The notes under the pieces: model-generated
Database searches by the model: none
What the model was told of the DNA's origin: nothing
What the model saw: only the letters and a program-made list of their open reading frames with translations
Position numbers and translations under genes: made by a program
Shown: positions 11,371 through 22,800 of the stretch, one piece after another
How positions within the stretch are numbered: the first letter of the stretch is position 1
Layout of the letters: each line of letters begins with the position of its first letter
NCBI GenBank assembly: GCA_014338405.1
Contig: JTDE01000172.1
Span: 45,393-109,392 of the forward strand
Direction of reading: 5' to 3'
DNA from: Paragonimus skrjabini miyazakii
Taxonomy: Eukaryota > Platyhelminthes > Trematoda > Plagiorchiida > Troglotrematidae
DNA: 64,000 bases

Positions 11371-12339
11371 ACAGTTGCCTGGAAAACTTTATTCCGGTTG
11401 GCTCCTATGTATGATTCTGCTGATGGTAGGATTCCATGTTCCTTGACGAGTGACCAATTGCGTGTAACCTATGATGTTTCGGAGTGTACTTAAAGTACAA
11501 GTTACTGAGTTGACTACTGTGGATGGTAATTCTGCCAATTGTTACGTTAACATGGATTACTTTCTGTCATGCGTTAAACAATTGTGGCCTCTCTTTTGCC
11601 GAACACCTATCTTAGACTGGCTAGTTTGTTGTTCTAATCTCATCCATAGCTAGAGTCTCTTGATGCATACTAGTTCGCTAGGTGAACAATAATATTCAAA
11701 TCTAAGGATTCGTCACGGAGTTGCCGGAAGGCTTGAAGCATAGGTGGAGTGGGGTGAACAGCTGTTTGTTCCAGGGTAGACAGAGATCTGAGCTAGTGCG
11801 TTCCTGTTCTTGGGGTAAACAGGCCTGACATGAAGGTGGCACGGTTAAGGCGAAAAGCTCGTTACATTTTAACGTATGCACTGGCGGCACATCACTCGAA
11901 ACGATTGAACCAAACTAATGTTAGTGTCACGGTTTGTTTTATTCGTACCGATTGATTACACGCAGTTTATTGACCACCGTTGATTCAACTAGTCAACAAT
12001 TCGCTCGACTCGGTACAGCTTCATCGAGCCTGGTACTTTGGCCGTTGAACCACAAAACTTGGTGATCAGGTGGAATTTCTAACGCTTACTGATGAGTCAG
12101 GATTCCGCCATTGGAACTGGTAGTGGGGGAGTAGGAAAGTACCCGTCTAGAACCGCAAGAGGTGCGATTCAACGATGGCATGAACATCCCTAAAGTGTAA
12201 AGTGAGGATGATTCGGTTCGTGTATAGTGTGCTGTTCAGCCAACTGGCGGGAGTAAATTGGTCTTTCTTGGTCACATTGTCAGTGGTTTGGTCTACATAG
12301 AATTACAAAAAACATCTGTCATTATTATCTTCCATCGAA
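11371..12339. other. Unassigned stretch between LINE and PLE
   Basis: No gene is seen. Part of it (about 12000-12339) may belong to the 5' side of the following Penelope-like element, but no coding similarity was found. Confidence 0.3.
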
Positions 12340-13830
12340 GATGGCAAGATGTTTTTAAACGATATTTGTTCGGCCTGATCAGTTTGGCCGAATGAAACCA
12401 ACTGAATCCGCCATCTCACGTTTATATGGACTCCCTAAGCTTCATAGATATGGTCCATTTAGACTGATACTTGGTATGTGAAATTCACCGTATCAGGCAA
12501 CTGCCAAGTGGCTTGCAGAAATATTGGAGCCTATACGACGGAACCTATACTCAAACGGTGTCTTACACTCGTTTTTGTGGATTTCGTGAGGGATATCAAT
12601 GTTAGACATCGTCACAGGGGCCCCATTGATTTAACTTCACCATTAGCAAGTGTTTCGTTGGTGGAGACAATCAGCTTTTTGTGTGATCACAGGGATCAAC
12701 CGGAAAGCGTGTTCAGATTGCATAGATCAGGCTTAAAAGAATTAGTTTTGAGGTGAACCCTCAATGCTCAATTCGTGTTCAATGGCGAGCTGTATCGACA
12801 GTCGGATAGTATGGCAATGAGATCCACTTTAGGTCCACTACTGGCAGACGTATTTATGGGGAAATTAGAGTCCCAACTTCAGTCGACCATTCGCAGTCTT
12901 CATATGTACCGCCGATATGTTCGTTGTTGTACAGCCACAAGATGGGTTAACAACCATTCTTCAGGTTTTTAATGCAGCGCATGCTTTACTGCGCTTCACC
13001 TCAGAAGAAGAATCCAACAGTGAGTTTCATTTTTTAGATTTCAATCTAACCAGACCTCGAGACCGTGTACTAATTGGGTCGGCGTGTCGTAAGCCTAGAT
13101 GGACAGTTCCGTACACCAATTTCAACAGTTTTGTGCCCAATGAACAGAAGCGAATTCTAGCCCAATGCCTGGCAACTAGAGCGAAAAAGATATGTTCGGA
13201 CGATTCAGTAGAGGAAGAACTAAAATCGACTCAAAATCTTTTCAAGGAATTCGGTTATCTGAAGCCATTCGTCACTTCAAATGTGGAGGCCAAAATCCTG
13301 CATAAGGTAATGCCCACAGTTAAAAAGAAAACGATGTTTATAAAACTCCCGTTTAAAGGAAATATTTTAGCAGATCAGTTCAGCCGCTGCATGTGCCGGT
13401 CATGTAGATGTATCTTTCCAGCGACGACCTTAAGAAGTTGGTTCAAAACGATGTCGGTGTTAAGATTGAGTCTGAAAGACAATCTACCAGCCCTCGATCA
13501 ATCACTGCTCGTATATTCATTTTCATGCTGCTGTTGTACTGCAGAATGTGTTGGTCGTACCACTAGGCGCTTTTCGAAAAGGATCGAGAAACATCATCCA
13601 GCTGGGATCGGGACCGGTTGTCGCAAACCGACTACTAGTGCCATTGTTACACAAAACAGCCATCGCATAGATGTCACCAAAGCATTCCGGGTTGTCTACA
13701 CAGTTGCTAACATTCAATCAGCGCATTCTGGCAACCGCCTAATCGATTGCTGTTAGATTACACATCCCTCACCTGTGCACTGAAAAGTAATTTGTTCAGT
13801 CTTTGTAACTTCTGTGGTCACAGATCAATC
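12340..13830 (+). mobile_element. Penelope-like element A, decayed RT + GIY-YIG
   Basis: Frameshifted pieces follow the PLE protein order. SAISRLYGLPKLH lies near 12410. A stretch at about 12480-12545 reads as NSPYQATAKWLAEILEPI. TSPLASVSLVETISF (about 12635-12675) corresponds to the catalytic D-x-x-SLFTNVPL region, with the aspartate context damaged. FNGELYRQSDSMAMRSTLG then PLLADVFMGKLE (12778-12870) is the RT box before the YVDD motif. An open frame of 279 codons (12917-13756) contains FHFLDFNLTR, the connector region, and the GIY-YIG nuclease start VYSF...CVGRTTRRFSKRIEKH. PLEs copy themselves through this RT and GIY-YIG pair. No ITRs were found for this copy, and several stops mean it is inactive. 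Confidence 0.8.
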
Positions 13831-14093
13831 ACATCCAGTCTAACCACACACAAATATTCGACCCTGACCGCGTGAAGTAACATACGGTCAACGTCTGGTT
13901 CGGGCTTAACCAGTTAATCTACGTAGTGTGGTATTAGCCCTTATTGTCACTCGCGAACAATCACTTCTTGTTTTTTGCGCTTCGTCTTATGACATCTTGA
14001 TGAAACCCATGTAATTGTATTGACCTGAGGAACAGTGATCGAAAACAGTTGTTCGTCATAGCGTCACTTATGGGGACTTTTCGACACGACTGA

Positions 14094-14406
14094 TCATTCT
14101 GTTGAACGGGAAACATAAGCAGCGTCAAGCTCCATATTCAACAGCCAGTTCCGAACTGACTCAGCTGAAGTCACCTGCCGTTTTCTTTTCACACGTTCAA
14201 TAGGTAAGCAAGAGCGTACCAGCGACTTTATCTGAGTCAGATTTATCGAATCTATTCCCTTGGATGGCCTATTTAATCGATCCACTAAGACGTTTTTGTT
14301 GGCGTTTAGATAAAGGTCCTCGGATGTTTCACTGCATTTACACGAAGAAGACTTTTTCTCTCGTAACTGCTGCTTGAGTCCCGTTGTTAATCTGAAACGA
14401 CTGAGC
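14094..14406 (-). CDS. Candidate terminal coding exon, unknown protein
   Basis: On the minus strand the frame is open from the stop at 14094 up to 14417, about 105 codons, and ends in TGA. A CAG acceptor-like site on the minus strand at 14409-14407 would start the exon at 14406. The translation is lysine-, serine- and leucine-rich with a regular charged pattern (for example QQLREKKSSSCKC, LVRSCLPIERVKRKRQ, NWLLNMELDAAYVSR). The pyrimidine tract before the acceptor is weak and no upstream partner exon was identified. It could be a host exon, an exon of an unrecognised transposon, or chance. Its function is unknown. Confidence 0.3.
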
Positions 14407-14417
14407 CTGTGTTTGGA

Positions 14418-15057
14418 TTACCTTTTTGGAGACTGAATCTACTTGGTTGCTTGCGTGCACCTCTGGTCATTCAATGTTGAATCACATGGCGCCGAACGGA
14501 TATATCTAATTCATACGGGCTGGGAAAACGGGTCTATGGTTCCCATGGAACCCTTTGATACGCAATGGGCTGTATGTGAGACGCGATGGGATGAGAACTT
14601 TTATCGGCTAACTGGCATAGTTGATGAAAATTTCGGATCCATGAGACTTTAGAACACCAAAGTCACTGGTCAGCCTCGCTTTCGGTATGTATGGTGATAA
14701 GGGAGACCCTTGGTCACATACAACGATTGTTATGGCTAAATGCAGAAGGCCAGCAAAATCAGTACAACGTGTCAACCACTTGTCAGCGCCAGGAAGTTCA
14801 TCTCGATTGGTTTAATATGGTTTAGACTAACTGAATATTTTGCTTCAGGCGATCTTCCTTTCTGAATAGAAATGTTCGGCTGTTACGAAATTAGATCATG
14901 TTGATTTTCCTGTTTGAACTCGGCTCAAGTAGACACATGTGGCTAGCCCTTCCTTGGAGCCGAACGCATAACCATTTCATTCCGCAATTTCTTCTTGTCT
15001 GAAACTTGCAGCGATTAGCGAGCTTATTTATCCACTGCATGATTTTAGCATTCCAAT
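14418..15057. other. No gene recognised
   Basis: Short overlapping frames only. The right edge is the left inverted repeat of the gap-containing PLE. Confidence 0.3.
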
Positions 15058-15343
15058 ACTTCATCAGCGCAGAAAGATGACATATTTTGCGATATGTTAA
15101 CATTTCGTTTACTCTCATCAGTCGCAAACGTAAAACATGCAAGTTATATATGATTGTCTGTCANNNNNNNNNNNNNNNNNNNNNNNNNNNNNNNNNNNNN
15201 NNNNNNNNNNNNNNNNNNNNNNNNNNNNNNNNNNNNNNNNNNNNNNNNNNNNNNNNNNNNNNNCATGTTTTACGTTTGCGACTGATGAGAGTAAACGAAA
15301 TGTTAACATCGCAACATATGTCTTCTTTCTGCGCTGATGAAGT
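15058..15343 (+). mobile_element. PLE-type inverted repeats around an assembly gap
   Basis: The left arm (15058-15139) and the right arm (15264-15343) are reverse complements with few differences and one 2-bp indel. They resemble the inverted repeats of the PLE at 16001-17013, including the shared block ACATTTCGTTTACTCTCATC followed by AGTCG. Between them lie 24 further bases and then 100 Ns (15164-15263). The right contig begins exactly inside the repeat. The interior of a Penelope-like element is therefore probably missing from the assembly here. The strand is assigned by analogy only. Confidence 0.75.
15164..15263. other. Assembly gap (100 N)
   Basis: There are exactly 100 Ns, a standard placeholder, so the true length is unknown. 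The gap sits between the inverted repeats of a PLE copy. Confidence 0.99.
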
Positions 15344-16000
15344 TATTTAAGGGAACCCAGTGTTTCAAATTCCAATACTTGTCCTACAGTCATCAGTGAA
15401 AAGCCGTGTGCAGCAGCAGCGTAAGCGAACTGGTCGAAAATTACAACTGGAAAGCGTAATAATGTCAGTATGATCCGTCTGTAGCTTAACTGATCGTCGG
15501 AACAAATGCACTTGTCATTTTTTACAGACCCAAACGCACATGAGAGCTTCATTCCCTCGTGCATAGCCACTTTGCTCTGTATCTAACTCCTCTGATATAA
15601 GTAAATCGGCTGTCACAGTGGAGATGATTAGATCTGATTGTGCATCTTTATCTCTGTTAATCCGGGAGACATTAAGTTTGACAGTGTACAATTTTAAAGA
15701 CGAAAAGGAAACTTCAATAAAGCTGATGGTATGCAGTCGTATTAGCAACCAACACAGAAACACATTGAAACATTCTGTGACATATGCACATTTACTAACC
15801 TGCCGGACGGTTAAAATTGTGATTAGGAGACCGTAGCAATTGAACTCGGGGAACTAACAGCAAGTAAGGAGCTAGATCGGCCTAGTGCTAGCCTTGAGGC
15901 AGTAGAAGTAGACCGGGAGCTGTGAATATAGTAAAGACTTTACTGCATTTTAGGTCACAAACACTTGCAGGCCTGAAACATTGAGTTTCCTTTATCCATT
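15344..16000. other. No gene recognised
   Basis: This lies between two PLE copies of the same family. The 12-mer ATTCCAATACTT occurs at 15369-15380 and also at 15050-15061 on the left of the gap element. Confidence 0.3.
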
Positions 16001-16115
16001 TCCTCAAGACTGCAAAAACAGATACATTGTGAAATGCAAACATTTCGTTTACTCTCATCAGTCGATTACATAAAACATATGGTTATATGGGTTAAGGGCG
16101 TAGCGACAAATTGAA
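16001..16115 (+). repeat. Left inverted repeat of PLE C
   Basis: Pairs with 16900-17013. Shared blocks include TCCTCAAGAC, CATTTCGTTTACTCTCATC and GGTTAAGGGCGTAGCGACAA. Confidence 0.85.
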
Positions 16116-16899
16116 ACAAACGAAGACTACATGGAGTGAACAGTACCTACAATTCTCTTCATTTGCGTATGCGGCTAACAAATGCAGTTTACTGCGAACG
16201 ACTTTTCATCGAGCAAGGAAACTGTGCACGGCCGACCGTTTAAAGTCTGAAGAGGAGCTCTTGAAGAGTGTTCTGCTACCAAGTGAATATCCGGGTAAAT
16301 CTATTGAAATTCATTGCATGGGACGAGTGACTACCTTCAAACCACAATCAGCGCTGGAGAAGCAGATTCACATCAGCCATCCTTATGCAGGAGACCACAA
16401 TATTACCGATATAAGTGTAAAACTGAAATCTGTCGTAGATCGCACATGTCCCGCAGCCGAATTGGGCTTGTTGCTTTCAACCGGCAGGATGGGTCTCCAC
16501 TGCCCCCAGCGCTTTTTCCTGAAAACTCCGCCAGTTCACTTGCAGCTGCGGCGACTCATACATTTCCAGAACGGAGCGAAGCTTACAACACAGGATGGTA
16601 TAGCACATCCCCAAGTAGCTGGTGCAAAGAATGACCCAATGCGGGTCAGCATACCAACCCGAACAGAAATCCGGCGTCTTCGATCGCGAAACACCCAATC
16701 GCAACAGGCCATGTAGTTGACCCTGTCAATTTATTCATGGTTCTATTGCACAATCGTAACCCTAGGTTGTTGACATTCTCCGAGGCCTTCTTTATCAAGC
16801 GTCACGCCTCGGCCCTCTATTGGCAAAAGGTGCTGACGCAATCAATTTCGTTACCTTGGCAATGAACCCTGATGATACCCATGTGATGTTCATTCATTT

Positions 16900-17013
16900 C
16901 ATTGTTTTGTCGCTACGCCCTTAACCTATATAGCCGAATGTTTTATGCAATCGACTGGTGAGAATAAATGAAATGCTTGCATCTCAATGTATGTCTTCTT
17001 GCCGTCTTGAGGA
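16900..17013 (-). repeat. Right inverted repeat of PLE C
   Basis: Reverse complement of 16001-16115 with scattered substitutions and a 2-bp length difference. Confidence 0.85.
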
Positions 17014-17427
17014 ACTTTTACAATTGGCAATATTTAGAGCATTTTGCTAAGGAATGTTAGCCAGACAGATGCAAATGCCTCAGGTTCTCCTGGTGCTTGA
17101 GTCGCGGAGAGCTCTTAAGTTTGTCAATTGTAGGATCCATGGTAGTGAGGTAATCAGGACACCCCTAATTCGCTGTAGCCGTACCATTCAAGCCTAGGGA
17201 TACATAGGCATGACATGACGTCGTTTCCTGGTTCGCAAGCTGTTAACATCACAGAAACTTGTAGAGTTAGTTGTCTTCACATATGTACTAGTCGAGTAGA
17301 ACATTAAAACTTCCAATCAATTCGGCTGTGAATATACTGTCAAACAGTGCGTTACATGTAAACAAACAATAGACGTGAAACATTTGTATCTGCAAAGTGG
17401 CCTGCCTATTCCATAACTCAGTTTCAG
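17014..17427. other. No gene recognised
   Basis: Spacer between PLE C and the minus-strand LINE relic. Confidence 0.3.
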
Positions 17428-18690
17428 CTAGTGACCCTTTAGACGTTCATGGCTGTTTTGGTGATGTGCCAGTGGATGATTCAGGGGGTACAATATTTCG
17501 TAGGTAAGAATTAGGTCTCTCCTTACGTGCTTATAAGTCATTGGGAATGGACCGCATTCTCCTAATCTATCTGGGCAGAGGACTTTCCTGCGAATCATAG
17601 TTCTACTGGTGGTCCGATTCTGGACCCTTTTTATAATTGTCAGATCTTTTCTAAGATAAAGGCAACAGGCCTGCATGTTTGTTCTAGGGTGTGGGTGAAT
17701 TATGGAGGTAAACATACCATGAAACACCTCAAGAGTGAAGGTTCCACAAATTCTTTCTAAAATGACCAGGGTCATTTGTCTTTCAACTCATGGCAGCACA
17801 ATTTGTAGACGGACTCAAACTCTCTACCGTTATGGTCCCTAGGTCTCGTTCTTGTACAGACACGAGCAGCGTTCTGTCACCAATATAATAGTCAGCACAA
17901 TTTTAATGGCAAACTTGCATGACTTTACACTTGTGGACATTGCACCGCAAGTTGTTCTCTATGCACCACTAGTCTAGACAGTTTGAGTCGTTTCGTAAGG
18001 TTGTCGTATCTTCCAGGCATTCCAGAACTCGCCTGAGCTTTGCTTCATTAGCGTAGGGCAACATCAACGATTTGACCATGCCGTTTAGTTAAGGAACGAA
18101 AGGAATGAATAACAGGGGTTTTACGATTGATCCGTGCGGTTCGCTACCGTTAGCAGGGGACTACTATGACAACTGTCCATTTACTTCGACGTTGAACTTA
18201 AGTTTAGTTAGATAATTCTCATATAAGCGCTTACCAAGATCATAACTACTGAGTCTCTGTAATAAAATGGTCAGCCCTATCACGGGCTTTGGAAACGTCA
18301 AGATAAACCACATCACCGACCGGTTCTGCGTCCGCAACCTTCGTTCGAAGGACAGAATTACAATCAGAAGATTCGTGACGCATAAGTATCCTCTACGAAA
18401 GTCATGTTACTCCTTGGTTATGAGTTAGAGAGAGGGCCGTCTAATGAACCATCTATTATTCTGAACACCAATGATAACGAAGCTACCAATCGGTAGTTTG
18501 CTGGGTCATTTTTACCTCCACCTTTTAAAACAGGTGTGACTGTGGACTGTTTCTGGGCTTTCGGTAGACACCCAGTTGACAAGGAGAGAACAGAAAGTAT
18601 TGCAGCCGGTTCTGATAATTTCGTGGCACAGCCGTTCGAGACGACGCAGGATATTAAGTCTGGACCTGGTGGGCTTTTAGTTTGGTAGAT
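17428..18690 (-). mobile_element. CR1-like LINE reverse-transcriptase relic
   Basis: Minus-strand pieces follow a CR1-type RT. Near 18650 is the lead text NILRRLERLCHEIIRTG. At about 18390 is a CVTNLL block (usual CLTNLL). At about 18180-18310 are VMWFILTFPKPV, LLQRLSSYDLG and FNVEVNGQLS, corresponding to the usual DVVYLDFSKAFD, LLxKLxSYGI and VxVNGxxS. The C-terminal open frame 17428-17775 has MFTSIIHPH, IIKRVQNRTT, FPMTYKHVRRDLILTYEILY, matching the typical LVRPHLEY, IERVQRRAT and FSLxYRRxRGDLILxYKIL. Many stops show it is dead. The family resembles CR1-type elements common in flatworms, and the exact subfamily is not resolved. Confidence 0.7.
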
Positions 18691-19599
18691 TCGCTAATTT
18701 ATTTTGACTTGTGACGCTAAAGTTTGTGATAATTCAGTTAAGTTGCTACTTACGTGCTCAAAAACCGCTCGTGATTTGCAGTTAAGCACACTATTTACTC
18801 AAAGTGTTTGCCACCTCTCCATTTGTCTTGGTAAATCCACCGGAGATTTGAATTTGCGTAATGTCAACACTACTCCTCACGGATGTTATGACTTGGTTGT
18901 AGAAAAGCCTAGGATTTATGTTCGGTTTTTGAGTAAGATTCCGTTGATAGCAAAGCCCATCCTCTCTGATGGCGACTGTGGTACGATAGCGTGGAATGAC
19001 ATACACAAAAAACGCAAGTGCAGTTTGTTCTAGTTGGTACCGATTTCAAACTTTACCTTTCAATGCAGTCACATGTTTGGTTTCAGAACCTAAAAAGCTT
19101 GACATTTTTCTAGGACGAGGACAATTTACTACACCTGTCTACATATCTGTTTCCATTTTAGGCACAGGATTTTCCATTTCATGCAAAAGCAAATCACTTT
19201 GATGAATTAGAATTTCCACGTTAGAATCTTGGACGTGACGGCAAGAACGCGATTAGTCCAACTAACCGGAAGGGGCAACCAATCTTAATTAGAGCACTTC
19301 GCATTGGCCACTTTGATAGAGGGAGTGGTACGGGTTATTCAAGGGGTATCAGCGGCTTTGCTTAATGAGAACGGGGTTCGCGGTCAAAGTGAAGCACAAA
19401 TCATCTGACCCTGTCCCTACTGATTCATCAAACTGCCGACCGTATTGGTTCCTTTGACAGATAAAGGGGTGCGAGTGGTTAGGAGTGTCTGTGGATCCCA
19501 CGTCCAATAGAAATGGGGTTTATGTTCGTGTTAGACTTCGAGTTGTAATATGAGAGTCAATCAGTTTGTGAGAACATTTTCATTAGTTCTCTTGTATAC
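18691..19599. other. No gene recognised
   Basis: Frames at 18704-19033 (+) and 18791-19006 (-) overlap and show no domain. Confidence 0.3.
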
Positions 19600-19893
19600 A
19601 TGGCTGACAGACGCAATTACACTCACATCAGTCCCGAAACACGCAGACGTATTATCGAAGCATTCGAAAGGGGCGGTGACTGGTGTATGGTTGCCTTACT
19701 GAACGGAGTCAAGTGTAATGCCGCTTACAAGTGGCTTCATGGGGATTGCATCAGTTATGAAGCGCAGCCCCGCAAAGGACGTAGAAGCAAGATTCTGACA
19801 GAATCCAAAATTGAGATGTTGTTGGAGTGGATTTCCGTAGACCAAAATCACAAGTCTGCCAAACTACTTATAAGTAATACGTTTACGTATTAA
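19600..19893 (+). pseudogene. Transposase-like HTH fragment (Tc1/mariner superfamily)
   Basis: A 97-codon frame starts with ATG in a reasonable context. Residues 10-60 read as a helix-turn-helix of the IS630/Tc1/mariner type: ISPETRRRIIEAFERGGDW, then VALLNGVKCNAAYKWL. Then comes a basic linker (PRKGRRSKILTESKIEMLLEW) that resembles the second HTH of such transposases. The DDE catalytic domain is not found downstream: the frame ends after SAKLLISNTFTY and the following 500 bases hold only broken frames. It is therefore a truncated transposon copy or a domesticated fragment. Assignment rests on pattern only. No terminal inverted repeats were identified. Confidence 0.55.
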
Positions 19894-19899
19894 GTTGAA

Positions 19900-22800
19900 T
19901 AAAACAACCCACCTGAACCCGGACTTCAGTGGTATCCAAATCCCTATTGATAAAAGTTACGCAGAAATTCTCCCATTTTGATTCCAAACCATTGAGCAGT
20001 TCCTGCTGCAAAGATTGGCCAACTCACTGCATAAACAAGATAACATCTTCAATGACAAGACCGTCAATCATAGCATGGGAAAACTCCATATCAAGTGCCA
20101 AAACAGTTGTGACAGCGTACTAGGCTTGTGTGCCTTTCGTGCGAGCAGCATACTATAACAAAATGTGGATACTGCAAACTCTTCAGTAACATAGTGAAGA
20201 TACGCTACAAATACGTTCTATCAAGCGAGTCCTCTACATCAGCTAACATGACCAAATCTCAAACATGAATGGATAACCTTGGCACTTCATGTACCATCAG
20301 ATCAATTAGCTAGAGATACAAGCGATGGTTAGGTCACGTGAATTTAATAGAAGACGACCAAACTCTCTAAGACATGCTGTACAATGAGATGTTCGTTCGC
20401 TCTGTTCTCTACGGGAGATGAGTCTTGGACTACAAAATGTCTGTATTAATATGAATTAAATTGATACCATTGTAAAAGGTGAAAGAAGAGTGAGGAGGTA
20501 TGTCTATTCAAAAATGGTAACATAGAAAGCGAAAGTGACGAAAGAAAATGTGTTGTGGTGTTCAAAAACTGAAAAAGCACCAGCAGCAGCCAACGCGATA
20601 TTCACATGTTATGAGTACAATAAAATTTACTTGGCAACGATTGGTTTTCACAGTTTCGCCAATTGTGGGGAAAGTGTCATGGACGCTATTATCTCCCGAG
20701 CCTGATGAATTTCACTGGGGATGTAGCCAAACCCATATAACAGGTTCAACAATCGGCTCAGACTCGTTGTGTGAAGGTGTATCAGAATTAAATTTGGCAA
20801 AATTCAACGCACATCTATCTCAGAGGTTTTAGGCAAATTACAGACATTCTTGTAAATGGTAATACACTGAGTAGTTGTCAATAACAAATGTGGATGATAC
20901 AAATTACTGTATTCATACTGAATGAAGCATATTATCTAACATTATCGTCTTACTCGTAGTAATCTTGACGGTAGTGTTCTCCTGTGCGTTAGTAAGTTTT
21001 TCATCCCCTGACTATAGCGCTCTTGCGTATGTGTTTGCGTGTGCTGGCGGAAAATAACCCGACTGGAATATGCGTGTACAAATTCTAGCATACAGGACAT
21101 CCACTCCATCCTAGGTATAATATTGAAGTTATAACCTTCGTTGTCCCACTGTACTTCACAGCTGTTAGACTGAGTTGCTGCAGTCTCTTTGCTTGATGCC
21201 CAGAAGTGTGCACGCCTGCCGTATACTGAAGCACCTCTGTTCGAGGTTTACTGAACTAAGCACGAACGTACCGGAATCTGAGGATCCATAGAGTTAGTAA
21301 ACAAGATCTATGCCCAAACAAAAGTTCATTCTGTGTCGTTACAAGAAACAATATTAAAACGCCTAAACAGTTGGGCGAGTACGGGCTAAGTAAGGGGTTT
21401 TTCGCTAACTACTTCTCATCACCAAGTTCTGAACCCGTGTTTGATAAATCTGATTAATTGATGAGTTTTGAGTGAACAATCACTATTGACGGTTAACCAG
21501 ATGAATGAAGTGATCTGCAGGTGATTCAAGTGTCCTACGAATTTTATTCGATGAACCAATGGAGCACGTGACAAACCATAAGCCAATACATTGATAGACT
21601 GCAGACCTGCAAAATACAAACAATACTCATTTGAATATAGTAGACAAATGAAGATCGTAACACAAATTATATATCGAAACGAAGAAAGATGTTTGCAAAT
21701 CCAGCCCATTCGAGTCACTGTCAACTGGTGTTCCCAATGATAGTTTCGTACAAACACGCATTGGGTCCACCTCCACAGACGTACATAAAACTAACACTAT
21801 GCATATGATTCTGAAATTTTCTACCAGTCTCATACAAAGTAAAACCATATACAACGGCGACGTCTGCTACGGACGATGAAGGTCTCAAGTGTCGAATGTG
21901 GTGGCATGTCAAATCAGCGAATGAACAATCATCCGACCAATATAGTCAAATGTTTCAAACAGACGGCATACTTGCCAACCGTTCTACAATTGAGGCCCCG
22001 GAAACAAAATGTAAACCACTTCTTTGGGGCCACCAGCGGAAAGTTTACGCAGAGTTTACCAATAAGGATTCGTTCGGGCTCCCATCCTCAATACATTGAT
22101 GTAACCACAGTCGTGTTCGTTGGCCCCCAACCGGGATTCTTTTGAAACGGTTTGGATTATGAATTTCGTTTCCGAGTGCTCACTTCTGAGACGACCGGTG
22201 CAGTGCGATCTAATAACCTGGGAAATATCGTGTGTACCAAACGACAGGAAACTGGTATCATCTCCAGAATATCAAGACCAATTTCACTGTGAAAGCTTGT
22301 ATATGTTTATGAGAGGAATTGTTTTCACCTAACCACGTAACTTGGATGTCCTAATTATTGCAAATCGATTCATGTGTCTGTTCTCTACTGGTATTATACC
22401 TATCTGATAGCTGAACATGGTTCAATTCATTTCCTACACAAATGCTTCTTTGGAAAGAAAATCTCCAATCCCTTGTGTGACTTACGACCAGACACACTGC
22501 TCAATGAATGAGTGGATAAGGCTGAACTGTCAATTGATTCTCCATGTGAATATGATTGTCAGGGTTTTATAGGCCCATCATAAGCAACATGGGCCTATCA
22601 GTAGCCCGCATATGTCATGAAAGTACACAGACTTACACATCTCGTCGTGAATGCTTATATCTCAGTATTGATTTACCGTTTGGATGAGAGACTAAAACTT
22701 TAGAATCCACACCACGCCCAGCAGTGAGCGAATGCAGGTGAGGATTTATTTGGTTGACTCACGGTTTGATGCGTTGGCGTTAACATACTGTCGTAACATA

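Larger units (their letters stand above)
16001..17013 (+). mobile_element. Penelope-like element C with inverted terminal repeats
   Basis: The left repeat (about 16001-16115) and right repeat (about 16900-17013) are inverted copies. Between them is a PLE protein truncated at its N-terminus, starting at KTTWSEQYLQFSSFA, the segment just after the RT core. An open frame 16111-16716 covers the connector (RARKLCTADRL and SAVDR-like text). A second frame from 16532 holds the GIY-YIG start FTCSCGDSYISRTERS. A third frame, 16716-16865, holds the end, with EAFFIKRHASALYWQKVL containing the expected catalytic glutamate region. The glycine of YIG is replaced by serine (YIS) and two frameshifts are present, so the copy is dead. 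Confidence 0.85.

Noticed and set aside
21419..22332. Cluster of overlapping frames on both strands
   Set aside because: No retroelement or host motif could be recognised in any frame, and the stops are scattered as in non-coding DNA.
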